Source: Elusimicrobiota bacterium
Lineage (GTDB): Bacteria > Elusimicrobiota > UBA5214 > JBBAAG01
Assembly: GCA_041658405.1 (NCBI GenBank)
Contig: JBBAAG010000002.1
Coordinates: forward strand, 65,876-129,875
Reading direction: 5' to 3'
DNA length: 64,000 bases
The notes under the pieces were generated by a model that was not told where the DNA came from, ran no database searches, and saw nothing but the letters and a program-made list of their open reading frames with translations. Numbering within the stretch: the first letter of the stretch is position 1; the number at the start of each line of letters is the position of its first letter. Made by a program: the position numbers and the translations under genes. Positions 56,301 to 64,000 of the stretch are shown piece after piece.

Positions 56301-59300
56301 TGGCAGTTGCGGATTTTAATAATGACGGGTATCAGGATTTCGCAGTAAGCGGCTCTTCGCAATCAGCTGCTCCTGAGCGGTACACGTATGTTTACAAAAA
56401 TAATGCGGGTGCGTCGTTTGGTTTTTTTGCAGAATTATCTGCATTAAATGCCGGCCAGATGAAATGGCTTGACTACGATAATGACGGGGATCAGGATTTG
56501 ATGAATATAGGATATACCGGCTCAGTATTAGTAGCAGAACTTATGAAGTATGATAGCGGAGATGAAATGTTTAACGCAGACGGTGCGGCAGTAACTGAAA
56601 TTACTGCAACTGCCTATGGAAGTATTGATGTCGGGGATTATAACAATGACGGATGGCAGGATCTGGTAGTCACCGGGACAGGGACTTCAAATGCTAATTT
56701 GTATGCCACTACAAAGCTCTATAAAAATACCGCTGGGATGTTTACTTACGACAGTTCGTATAGCGTTAATATTTCATCCGTCGGGGATAACAGCTGCGCA
56801 AGGTTTTTGGATTATGATAACGACGGCGACCTTGACCTCATTGTTGCCGGGAATGATACTTCGTTTACGCCGTATACCGGTGTTTACCGCAATGAGGGAA
56901 GTTCATTTACTGAAGTACAGGAACTTACCGGGGTAAAATGGTGCGATATCGCATCAGGGGATTATGATAATGACGGGTATATGGACATTTTAGTGATGGG
57001 TTATACAGGTTCAGAAGCTAGTATAAAACTCTACCGAAACCAAAACAATGCCGCTGCGCCATTCACGGATTCCGGGGTATCATTTACCGCAGGATACCAT
57101 GGGCACACAGCGTTTGGGGATATTGACCGTGACGGTGATCTTGATATTGTATATACCGGCTATGTCGGAACGACAATGATGTTGAAGATTTACGAAAATA
57201 CGGGGAGCGGGTTTACAATATTTGCCGATGACCTTTCATATAGCGCGGTGAGGTATGGAACGGTTGGGTTCATCGAAGCGGATAACGACGGAGATCTTGA
57301 CTTTATCGTCGCTGGGAGGTCTTATGAGTCGCCCGCACTGACAAATATTACCCGGGTTTATGAAAACACTCTTGCGGATACAGGATTGGGTTCTTCGCCA
57401 AATACAATACCAACTGCGCCTGCAGCAGCGAGTTTTGTGTTGATCTACTCTACAGTAACACATGCGATTACGTTTACCTTCCCCAACGGCAGTGATACGG
57501 AAACCACAGATGCGGATGGGTTGTATTACAACATAAGCGCTGGGTCGGATACCGCGGAAACTGTGAACCAGTTTGTGCCAAGTTATTACGCGAATAATCT
57601 TATGGGTAACTACCTTCGCCCGAGACGGCCCGGGAGTGATAATCAGGTATTGCTGTTAAAAGACGTACAGGCGGATACGTCGTACTATTACCGTGTGCAG
57701 ACAATAGATAGCGGGTTGAAGGCCAGTGCGTGGTCGTCATCCGTAATGGTGGTCAGCAGCCAGTGTCCCGCAGCTGTTACAACTCTGGGTGTTACACAAG
57801 CATGGGCATCAGGGTATGTTTCGCTTTCCTGGGTAGCACCGGGGGATAACGGGTGGAATGATACACTTACTGACGGGAGATATCTAATCAAGTATTCTAA
57901 TACCGGTGAGATAACAAACTGGGACTCGCCTCCGTCACCGACGTATACTTTGTACATAGCAACCACGACGGAACCTTATGCCAATCAGATGTGTTACATA
58001 ACATGCCTGGTACCGGGTGCGACTTACTACTTCAGGATGAAAACCAGTGACAAGCGAGGGTATTGGTCGGATATGTCAAACTCAACCTCTACCTACGCTC
58101 AACCGGAAGGGTTGGTTATGGTAAACGAAATATTTCCTTCCGGCGGAGCTAATGTCAACTGGGTGGAGTTGTATTCCAGGTTTGGTAATACGATAGACCT
58201 CTCAGGATGGAAAGTTAAGTACACTTCCGGGACGTTAGATACTATGGCTAATAATATTTATTACGATATCTGGGCTATTGAAAACGGTACGGCGTTGAGT
58301 TATAACACTGTAGTAACAACCTCGTCCTGGTACGATATGCAGGTTACCAGCGGGATGGTAAGGATTATTGATCAGTTTAATAATTTCGTAAGTACCCTAC
58401 AGTATCCCAGTTTGTATACAGACGACGCTAATAAGCCAATCTCGTTCGCGCGTATATCCGATGGAAATACGTATTTTGAACGCGACCCCACTCCGACATG
58501 CAATCTTGTAAATTCTGTTAGTAACAACATAAAAATTAATGAAGTGCGGTACGGGCTACTCAATGACGAATTTGTGGAGTTTAAATCAAATAACGCTTCT
58601 GCCAGTGAAGTATTGACGAATTATTCATTAAGGAATAAACGCGGAGTTGCAAGTACCGACCCGTACTGGCGCCCGCTGCGTTTTACTGCAGGGATTGATA
58701 CCAGCGGGTTTAACTCACGGAATTATTCTAGTTTTTCTAGTTCGGATACCAATGAGTTAACAGAAGAATCAACTGACTATTATACCTGGGATTTTTGTAT
58801 GTCAAACAATGCCGGGGCCGGCCTTGATGCGGCGGGGGATTTTGTGGTACTTGAGAACGCTTCCGGGCAGGCAGTTGACCGCGTGCAGTGGTGGCATACA
58901 GATGTCGGGTATGATACAGGGTATATGAACTATACCGGCGCGAATGTTAATACGTATCCAACATACACCAGCGGTAATCTTGCTGCACCACGGTCAATCG
59001 GCCGTGTTACCGACGGGACGGATACGGATAATGACGCAAATGATTTTACTACGATAAACCCGAGTAATGAAGGCGGGAAAAATACGGATGCCGGGTTCTC
59101 AAATACTCTTGCAATGCCGGTAAATGACCAGTACTTATCCCGGACATTTACGATAAAGTTTACGCTTGGCGGGGACAGCAGCGGGGGTGTATTTGATACG
59201 GTAAGGTTTGACGCATTACCGAACGATAATACAACCGATTATTATTCCCCGCATTATTACAGGTTGACTGATATGGATATCAATCTTGCAACGCTAACAC

Positions 59301-60298
59301 AGCAGACTACGTCGCTTGCCGGGATAACTACAAATGATATCGACGGACATCCGTTGACTTCACTTGTAACGTACCATATGACTTTAAAAACTGATAATGC
59401 CGGAGGTTCAGCATCGGATATACGCGCAACAACGTTATACTATGACGCTGACTCTCCTGCAGCTGTGAATACATTGTCAGCATTAACCGGCGCTCTGGGT
59501 AGAACTATTGAGCTTACATGGACAGTTCCGGGTGATAATTTCGGAACCATAGACCTTATCGCCGGGAGTAGTTATTATATTATGTACTCCTCCTTTTCAT
59601 CACCGGATGTTTATGAAGACCCTACGGATAGCTGGTGGGATGCACAGAAGGCAAATGCTCAGGTGGTAGTCAGCACCGGCCCTATTGCAATGAACACAGA
59701 AGCTGATTACCTACTGAACAATTTAGTAGAAAACTCAACGTACTGGATTAGGATGTGGTACCGCGATAGCGTGGGTAACTGGTCGCCATTATCAAACGCT
59801 GCTTCCGCGTGGGCACAGGTTGTGATCATAGCGATAGATATTCCTAATACTGATAATATGTTCAACTTTGAGACCTTATCTCCCGGCGAAGTTAAGCAGA
59901 CTACCAGCACTATTACTGTTAACCACTTAGGGACTGTGTATCAGACATATAGTATAAACGTTGTTACAGGAACTGCAGGCGGAGCAAATACTGTTTGGGA
60001 TGTAAGTAACACGCCTGCGGGTAATATTTTTGCAATCAAAGGAGTGTTTTCGTATTACGATGCACAGCCGGCAAGCGAGTATTTTAGTGAGGCAACTGAT
60101 GATAATGTGCTTCTGACACCCAAACCTGCGTCTGCCACAAACATCGCGTATGATAGCGATGATGCGGATGTTAAAGGTTATCATGTTTATCCCGGATTGT
60201 CGCGTAGTTTGTGGTTCAAGCTATACACTCCGCTAGGGGTGATTAATGAAGAAATACAAACAATACAATTGATTATTCAGGCTGAAGAGTCAAATTAA
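53399..60298 (+). CDS. Giant secreted protein: FN3 domains, seven-bladed FG-GAP/VCBS propeller, two lamin-tail domains
   Basis: A signal peptide (about 10-31, FFLILIFCMIPLTPCFA) is followed by a beta-rich N-terminal domain (~32-160) and about five FN3-like domains (~160-660). Seven calcium-loop repeats of type D.NNDG..D (residues ~970-1300; e.g. DYDNDGDLDLIVAG) form an integrin-like FG-GAP propeller. After further FN3 segments come two lamin-tail domains: VNEIFPSG...NWVELYS near 1573, and INEVRYG...EFVEF near 1710. One more FN3 follows (~2018-2125), then a beta-rich end with no recognised anchor. A large adhesin or cell-surface scaffold is the natural reading. It is co-directional with the SbsA-Ig gene upstream and the GT-C gene six bases downstream. 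Confidence 0.82.
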   Translation: MPHKNGRLQKRLIPFFLILIFCMIPLTPCFAALTLTLNDGVDEGGTWTHIDPAYDWAYDDFNQGWASNGADVRGFHIGVDASAYYLYYWYCYNRSDSTYSANVGIYSGSWYYSTESQNTTQWVLQENVFQTATSAILRISGSGDGSALGTAADCFRMILINPGAPASPNVSAYTEGTTAATWSWTAGTYDARYDVAVVNRTPGGTWSAWTYHNAYVDHNVVSGTLSSLVVGQEYKIAVRTRNWHDSSNTYANLSGWAYEDEVSNVLITGTPGTPTVGDTTLTSSSLNVNIAPGSNAAVMIYAIKVTVGASTYYVQSNGTLGASAVWQTDATWGDKVVTGLSANTMYTFQAIGDAPSGKFNYGGAYVYSAEVSKYTLCLAAPTSLTWGTITTTSIYMSWNANGNAAGTTYRLEYSNDGASWLLAGETTNTYLTHSSLTPGKKYYYKVCAKNGDGTYTSYATPTPAYKYTLPNPPGTITWGTITVSSIYFSWTTNSNDSAVVYYTSHSITGTSWSAETNSANAYYDDTGLSPNTIHYYRVWTRNGDNKDSSYTAPSPTYKYTLCNTPSAPTVTAVSSTSINVVINENSNPTNTTFSIKVVHSGGTEYVQSAKTLGASAVYQTKSVWGTINVSGLTANRQYTVSVDAKNGDGTATSYSSTAAKYTYPQPANVTETNSRQTGVPYPDAIFVFTNAIGFGSNNDTGTKGTYYYRYKVSQNTSYTFTGSEEMWSASTLGISTSTAGEGTYYLHLKPYNSDNASSTQGYFGPYNYGYYYGGVPKMEDTSGNYEIFCDVFAQAGYMQFDQDLTNDATVYYALGEPGGISVLNEGGGSPVKYVYAGFYCGDFTEPGPVADLVASRADQLKLTWSSPGEDDETGTLTNGVFRIKVSTDPAYSWSFADYTVAITTTATPDEAQAYYIGNLCPDATKYYAHIWTVDAHGNVSINSNEANSYAGYFTRGQDMDKQFAFSALAVADFNNDGYQDFAVSGSSQSAAPERYTYVYKNNAGASFGFFAELSALNAGQMKWLDYDNDGDQDLMNIGYTGSVLVAELMKYDSGDEMFNADGAAVTEITATAYGSIDVGDYNNDGWQDLVVTGTGTSNANLYATTKLYKNTAGMFTYDSSYSVNISSVGDNSCARFLDYDNDGDLDLIVAGNDTSFTPYTGVYRNEGSSFTEVQELTGVKWCDIASGDYDNDGYMDILVMGYTGSEASIKLYRNQNNAAAPFTDSGVSFTAGYHGHTAFGDIDRDGDLDIVYTGYVGTTMMLKIYENTGSGFTIFADDLSYSAVRYGTVGFIEADNDGDLDFIVAGRSYESPALTNITRVYENTLADTGLGSSPNTIPTAPAAASFVLIYSTVTHAITFTFPNGSDTETTDADGLYYNISAGSDTAETVNQFVPSYYANNLMGNYLRPRRPGSDNQVLLLKDVQADTSYYYRVQTIDSGLKASAWSSSVMVVSSQCPAAVTTLGVTQAWASGYVSLSWVAPGDNGWNDTLTDGRYLIKYSNTGEITNWDSPPSPTYTLYIATTTEPYANQMCYITCLVPGATYYFRMKTSDKRGYWSDMSNSTSTYAQPEGLVMVNEIFPSGGANVNWVELYSRFGNTIDLSGWKVKYTSGTLDTMANNIYYDIWAIENGTALSYNTVVTTSSWYDMQVTSGMVRIIDQFNNFVSTLQYPSLYTDDANKPISFARISDGNTYFERDPTPTCNLVNSVSNNIKINEVRYGLLNDEFVEFKSNNASASEVLTNYSLRNKRGVASTDPYWRPLRFTAGIDTSGFNSRNYSSFSSSDTNELTEESTDYYTWDFCMSNNAGAGLDAAGDFVVLENASGQAVDRVQWWHTDVGYDTGYMNYTGANVNTYPTYTSGNLAAPRSIGRVTDGTDTDNDANDFTTINPSNEGGKNTDAGFSNTLAMPVNDQYLSRTFTIKFTLGGDSSGGVFDTVRFDALPNDNTTDYYSPHYYRLTDMDINLATLTQQTTSLAGITTNDIDGHPLTSLVTYHMTLKTDNAGGSASDIRATTLYYDADSPAAVNTLSALTGALGRTIELTWTVPGDNFGTIDLIAGSSYYIMYSSFSSPDVYEDPTDSWWDAQKANAQVVVSTGPIAMNTEADYLLNNLVENSTYWIRMWYRDSVGNWSPLSNAASAWAQVVIIAIDIPNTDNMFNFETLSPGEVKQTTSTITVNHLGTVYQTYSINVVTGTAGGANTVWDVSNTPAGNIFAIKGVFSYYDAQPASEYFSEATDDNVLLTPKPASATNIAYDSDDADVKGYHVYPGLSRSLWFKLYTPLGVINEEIQTIQLIIQAEESN

Positions 60299-60303
60299 TA
60301 GAG

Positions 60304-62196
60304 ATGATATCGCCTAAAACGAAGTATTCACTGTTTGGCTTGCTGTTACTCGCTACAATTCTTCTTTATGGCCACACTATTGACAATCCGTTTGTTTGGG
60401 ATGATGCTTTTTTTTATTATGATAAAGAATCTTTATACTCAAATCCGGGGAATCTCAAAATATTGCTTGGTTCACAATACTTTACCGCAACTCATGAACG
60501 GAGTTACCGCCCTGTAGTTACGTTATCATATTTTGTTAATTTTCTTATATGGGGAAGAAATATTTACGGGCATCGCTTGCTTAACCCGGCGCTTCATTTA
60601 ATGGTAGGATGGCTGATCTTTCTTATAGTTTTGCAATTAACAAAGTCGGTACAGCCGGCGTTTATCACGGCATTGCTGTTTATCATCCATCCTGTGAATA
60701 GTGAAGCGGTACTGTGTATCTCGAATAATGATAATATTATTGTGGCGCTGTTTGTATTGTTGGCATTTTACTTGTATTTACTTGAACAAAACGGGAAGTA
60801 TGCCACTACAAAAAAATTGTTGTCGATTCTCGGTTATACCCTTGCGCTATTTTCAAAAGAAACGGCATTGATATACTTACCCCTGGTTTTTGTGTATGAA
60901 AGAATTATTTGTTCAAATAACAGCGTTTCAAAAACCTGTACCCGTTTGGCAGAGTATTATTTAATGCCAACAATGTTTTATCTGCTGATACGTTTCGGGT
61001 TTATGTATGTTCCCTATGGAACTCAATACGTGGGAGGTGGTTTGTGGAGTAATATCGCGAGTATGATGTATATTCATTTGTTGTATATTCAATTACTTAT
61101 TGCGCCGGTGAATCTTGCATTATTCCACAAAATACCGGTATTTGAAAATTTATTTGATTTACGCTTAATTTCAGGGATGCTGGTTTTTTTAGTGTTAACG
61201 GTTTATGCTATATGGTCATTGATAAAACGAAAACCCATAGGGTTTGTATTGTTTGTATGGGGTATTACGCTATTACCGGCGATGAATATTATTCCGGTGA
61301 TAAACTATCCTTTTGGAGAACGGTATTTGTACCTGACAAGTATACCCTTTTGTTTTTGTTTGGCTTGGGTAGTAACAAAATATTGTAAATCAGACAATAG
61401 AATATTGCTGGGTGCTGCAGGTGTTTTAGTTATATGGTATTCTGTGTTATTAGAGTATAGGACAGATACTTGGAACGTATCCGATAGTTTTTATACGGTT
61501 TCATATAATCAGTCTCCCTGGTCCGGGTCAGCGCAGCATAATATGGCAGTTGTTTGTGCTAACCGGAAAGAATATGATAAAGCAGAACAATTGTTTGTTC
61601 AGGCAATAAATACGAAAGAACAAAACGAGATTACATACGGTTCATTCTCAGAATTTTATAAAGGCCTAAAAAAATATGAAACCCAGCAAAATGTTTTGAT
61701 CGAAGGAATAAGCAGGTATCCTTTTAACACATATTTGCGGGAAGAACTTGCGTTGTCATTCGCAAGGGGGAAAAAGTATGGCCAGGCACTGGAAACAGTA
61801 GATACCTGGCTTAAGCAGGCGCCAAATGATTTCAGGGTTTTGTTTGTTAAAGGTAAAATATTGGAGGAAATGGGGAAGTATCCGGAAGCCCTGAATATTT
61901 ACCTGAGTTTATCCAAAAACCAGTACAGCAGGCGTGTCTCGGGATTGTTTCATAGGATGGCGGCGGTATATACTAAAATGGGAGATACAGAAAAAGCGTT
62001 AAAAACTATTTATCTTGCAATAGAACAAAATCCAATGTCGGCGAATGTTCATAACGATATGGGCGAAATATTGTTTCAGCGGAAACAATACGTTGCTGCT
62101 GCACAGGAATTTAAACTGGCATTAAAATATAATCCAAACCTGCAGATGGCAAGAGAGTCGCTGGTAGAGCTCTCTCAAAAAAAGTATGTTAAGTAA
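60304..62196 (+). CDS. TMTC-like GT-C membrane protein with TPR tail
   Basis: FVWDDAFFYYD (Asp33-Asp34), SYRPVVTLSY, HRLLNPALHLMV, HPVNSEAVLCISNNDNIIV and FSKETALIYLP follow the TMTC-like order. The GRDD of other members is SNND here. The core resembles eukaryotic TMTC proteins in its 'F.WDD' and 'HPVNSEAV' spelling. The membrane region ends near residue 400, and about six TPRs reach the C-terminus. Its start lies six bases after the giant surface protein, which would make that protein a plausible substrate if the two are co-expressed. The 3' end meets the opposite-strand gene with a three-base gap and no visible terminator. Confidence 0.8.
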   Translation: MISPKTKYSLFGLLLLATILLYGHTIDNPFVWDDAFFYYDKESLYSNPGNLKILLGSQYFTATHERSYRPVVTLSYFVNFLIWGRNIYGHRLLNPALHLMVGWLIFLIVLQLTKSVQPAFITALLFIIHPVNSEAVLCISNNDNIIVALFVLLAFYLYLLEQNGKYATTKKLLSILGYTLALFSKETALIYLPLVFVYERIICSNNSVSKTCTRLAEYYLMPTMFYLLIRFGFMYVPYGTQYVGGGLWSNIASMMYIHLLYIQLLIAPVNLALFHKIPVFENLFDLRLISGMLVFLVLTVYAIWSLIKRKPIGFVLFVWGITLLPAMNIIPVINYPFGERYLYLTSIPFCFCLAWVVTKYCKSDNRILLGAAGVLVIWYSVLLEYRTDTWNVSDSFYTVSYNQSPWSGSAQHNMAVVCANRKEYDKAEQLFVQAINTKEQNEITYGSFSEFYKGLKKYETQQNVLIEGISRYPFNTYLREELALSFARGKKYGQALETVDTWLKQAPNDFRVLFVKGKILEEMGKYPEALNIYLSLSKNQYSRRVSGLFHRMAAVYTKMGDTEKALKTIYLAIEQNPMSANVHNDMGEILFQRKQYVAAAQEFKLALKYNPNLQMARESLVELSQKKYVK

Positions 62197-62199
62197 CCG

Positions 62200-63831
62200 C
62201 TATTTTTGAGTGTTTGTATACCCCAGAATCCTGGCTTGCAGAAAATCGGCAGTCGCAAGGTCTTTATTACCGGTTTCTGAATATACCGTCGCACGGTTTA
62301 AGTATGCAGGGCCGTAGCTGGGATTAAGTTTAATTGTTTCAGTATAGTCATCGATAGCGTTCTGGTATTTTTTCATTTTATAATAAGTGTTTCCTCTCAA
62401 TAAAAGCGCTTTGAATTTGTACATAGACGAGTTTATTGACAACGAAAAATCTGCAATTGCTGCTTCATATTCTCCTATTGCATAATATACCGCGCCGCGG
62501 TCCATTAATGTGCGGGTATGCACCATTATTGACAATGATTCGTTGTAGTCACGTAAAGCTTTGTCATATTGGCCGTCATAATAATATGCGTATCCGCGAA
62601 ACGTTAAAGCCAGCGCGTATCCGGGATAATCTTTTAATGTTGTGTTCCATAAAGAGTAGCTGTTGAACCACACTTTTGTCCTGCTGTTTGACAGAAACGA
62701 GGATGTTGTTGTGATCAACACGCAGAATGTAATAACTGTTACGGTACCCAGGTGGTTGTAAACGGATTTGTTCAGAAACCCCTGTAAGTTTATCAATAGT
62801 TTTGAGATTATCAGCGATATTCCAAGCATTGGCAGGTATACTCTATGGTCAGACATCGCGTGATTTACAAAGAAGTGTAAGACCGGCAGAATGGTTATTC
62901 CTGCGAATAATGTGCCAAAAATAATTAGCCTGTCTTTCTTTGCGATTCTGTAAAGTGTATATACAATTAGTGGGAATATAATAACCGATAGTACAACCGG
63001 TAAGGATGAAGCCGATGGAGTGGGATATACGCATGCGAGTTTTACGGGTAATATTATTTTTAGGGAATACAAGCATAGTTCGTAAGCAGTGAGGATTAGA
63101 TCCATTATTCGTTTGTAAATATTGACAAAATCCTGGGTTAAATAGCTGTTATTCAAAATATTTATTGTAAATCCAGCCCAAGCCAGTGCGATTATGATAA
63201 ACGGTATTTTATTGATTAACTGTTTAACCGCAAGTTTTCCTTCGCTATAAAAGTCTATCAAAACCAGTGCGAAAGGTATTGTAACAGCTAATGGTTTGGA
63301 GAGTAACGCTAATGAAAATAGTGTATAACAAAAAAGATGGTAGATACGGTTCCCTACACGTTTTTGTGTTGAGTAGTAAATTAATGTCAGTAAATAAAAT
63401 GTAGTGTATACCAAGTCATCCTGCCCGGCAATCCACGCGACGGACTGTACCTGCAACGGGTGTATTCCAAAAATAATACTTGTGAAAATAGCGATAAAAT
63501 AGTGTTTTGTAAGGACCATGGCAAAGATGAATATTAATGCTGTATTCAATAGGTGCAGTATAAGGCTTACTGCGTGATAGCCCCGCGGATTTAACCCGAA
63601 AAACTTGTATTGCACGGTATAGAGTATGTATGTTATAGGCCTGTATTCAAAATTAATGGGATTCGTAAATATATACTTTATGGTATTAAACGAACATGTT
63701 CGTATCGCCATGTTTTCAGTAATAAGCAAGTCATCATCAAAATTTGTGAACTTGTTATTCAAACTCGGTGAGAGAACTATAAAACATAGAGCTATGATTA
63801 AAAGTAATGGGAATACGTGTTTTTTAATCAT
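62200..63831 (-). CDS. TMTC-like GT-C membrane protein with TPR tail
   Basis: FTNFDDDLLI (Asp32-Asp33), EYRPITYILY, YHAVSLILHLLN, HPLQVQSVAWIAGQDDLVY and LLSKPLAVTIP define the core. GQDD places it with the protein at 48490-50109, of equal length. Four to five TPRs follow TKVWFNSYSLWN (about 390-535). The ATG overlaps the stop of the upstream partial gene (ATGA). Sugar transfer to exported proteins is inferred from the family. Confidence 0.8.
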   Translation of the reverse strand: MIKKHVFPLLLIIALCFIVLSPSLNNKFTNFDDDLLITENMAIRTCSFNTIKYIFTNPINFEYRPITYILYTVQYKFFGLNPRGYHAVSLILHLLNTALIFIFAMVLTKHYFIAIFTSIIFGIHPLQVQSVAWIAGQDDLVYTTFYLLTLIYYSTQKRVGNRIYHLFCYTLFSLALLSKPLAVTIPFALVLIDFYSEGKLAVKQLINKIPFIIIALAWAGFTINILNNSYLTQDFVNIYKRIMDLILTAYELCLYSLKIILPVKLACVYPTPSASSLPVVLSVIIFPLIVYTLYRIAKKDRLIIFGTLFAGITILPVLHFFVNHAMSDHRVYLPMLGISLIISKLLINLQGFLNKSVYNHLGTVTVITFCVLITTTSSFLSNSRTKVWFNSYSLWNTTLKDYPGYALALTFRGYAYYYDGQYDKALRDYNESLSIMVHTRTLMDRGAVYYAIGEYEAAIADFSLSINSSMYKFKALLLRGNTYYKMKKYQNAIDDYTETIKLNPSYGPAYLNRATVYSETGNKDLATADFLQARILGYTNTQK

Positions 63832-64000
63832 TCAGGGTGTTTTTCCCTGATTTTTGAATATGCCGCTGCGCGGCTTGAATATAGAAGTTCGTAGTTTGGG
63901 TCCTGTTTTATTGCTTCATTATAGTCGTCAATCGCGTTTTGGTATTTCTTTAGTTGGTAATAAGCATTCCCTCTTAATACCAACGCTTCAAGTTTATGAG
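63828..64000 (-). CDS. C-terminal part of a TPR protein (runs off the window)
   Basis: The visible 56 residues read as 1.5 TPRs (ALVLRGNAYYQLKKYQNAI and YELLYSSRAAAYSKI) and end KHPE. They are very like the second last TPR of the downstream neighbour (ALLLRGNTYYKMKKYQNAI), so the gene is probably another tandem TMTC-like copy, ending about 18 residues earlier than that relative. The TGA overlaps the next ATG. Whether a transferase core lies upstream cannot be seen. Confidence 0.75.
   Translation of the reverse strand, partial: HKLEALVLRGNAYYQLKKYQNAIDDYNEAIKQDPNYELLYSSRAAAYSKIREKHPE

Noticed and set aside
53399..60298. Eukaryotic origin, suggested by lamin-tail, FG-GAP and FN3 domains
   Set aside because: All three families are common in secreted bacterial proteins. 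The gene lacks introns, has a bacterial signal peptide, and is packed against bacterial neighbours.
1..64000. tRNA, rRNA, riboswitch or clear hairpin-plus-T terminators
   Set aside because: Gaps are short and AT-rich, and none showed a convincing cloverleaf or a GC-rich hairpin followed by T residues by eye.

Overview
The window looks like chromosome from an uncultivated, free-living bacterium. The guide is moderate G+C, standard code, mixed ATG/GTG/TTG starts, very tight packing (no gene-free stretch exceeds about 120 bp), signal peptides without LPXTG anchors, and a FlgD-like C-terminus on one surface protein. This style, with many TPR-linked membrane glycosyltransferases and FN3/FG-GAP giants, fits candidate-phylum lineages such as Elusimicrobiota or Omnitrophota, but that placement is an inference. 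No rRNA, tRNA, CRISPR array, transposase, integrase or phage structural gene was seen.

Region 1 (1-6878, minus strand) is a housekeeping operon read right to left: isopropylmalate-type dehydrogenase, family 4 uracil-DNA glycosylase, priA, a DUF2723 (TMEM260-like) membrane protein with TPRs, def and the start of fmt. Most junctions overlap or nearly touch. The DUF2723 gene sits inside the otherwise familiar priA-def-fmt group.

Region 2 (6996-34533, plus strand) alternates GT-C-like membrane proteins with secreted proteins. Nine secreted proteins share an N-terminal 'NYQGRY' domain and come as three tandem triplets. Triplet A (9000-12900) ends in phage tail-collar-like domains. Triplet B (17661-22604) carries a tail-fibre-like TPYIDFHYG module and a C1q-like C-terminus. 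Triplet C (27298-34533) ends in a conserved 'AE...GD.LTSS..PG.AM' domain. The first gene of each triplet lies just downstream of a TTGACA-N17-TATAAT-like promoter, and two of these upstream regions are near copies of each other. A GH10-like protein with seven FN3 domains lies between triplets A and B.

Region 3 (34544-64000) is dominated by polytopic membrane proteins of three kinds: TMTC-like O-mannosyltransferase-type proteins with TPRs, 'WWHL' polytopic proteins with TPRs, and YfhO-like proteins. One TMTC-like gene is split, with its C-terminal half encoded upstream of its N-terminal half (36219-38114). An SbsA-Ig protein and a 2299-residue FN3/FG-GAP/lamin-tail-domain protein (52676-60298) form another secreted unit.

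Taken together, the simplest hypothesis is a surface-fibre and glycosylation island. Exported Ser/Thr-rich beta-sheet proteins, three of them per operon and capped with modules from families that trimerise, would be decorated by a bank of TPR-linked GT-C enzymes. This recalls the eukaryotic TMTC and TMEM260 O-mannosyltransferases, which act on beta-sandwich domains. The functional link is inferred from gene order and families, not shown by the sequence.
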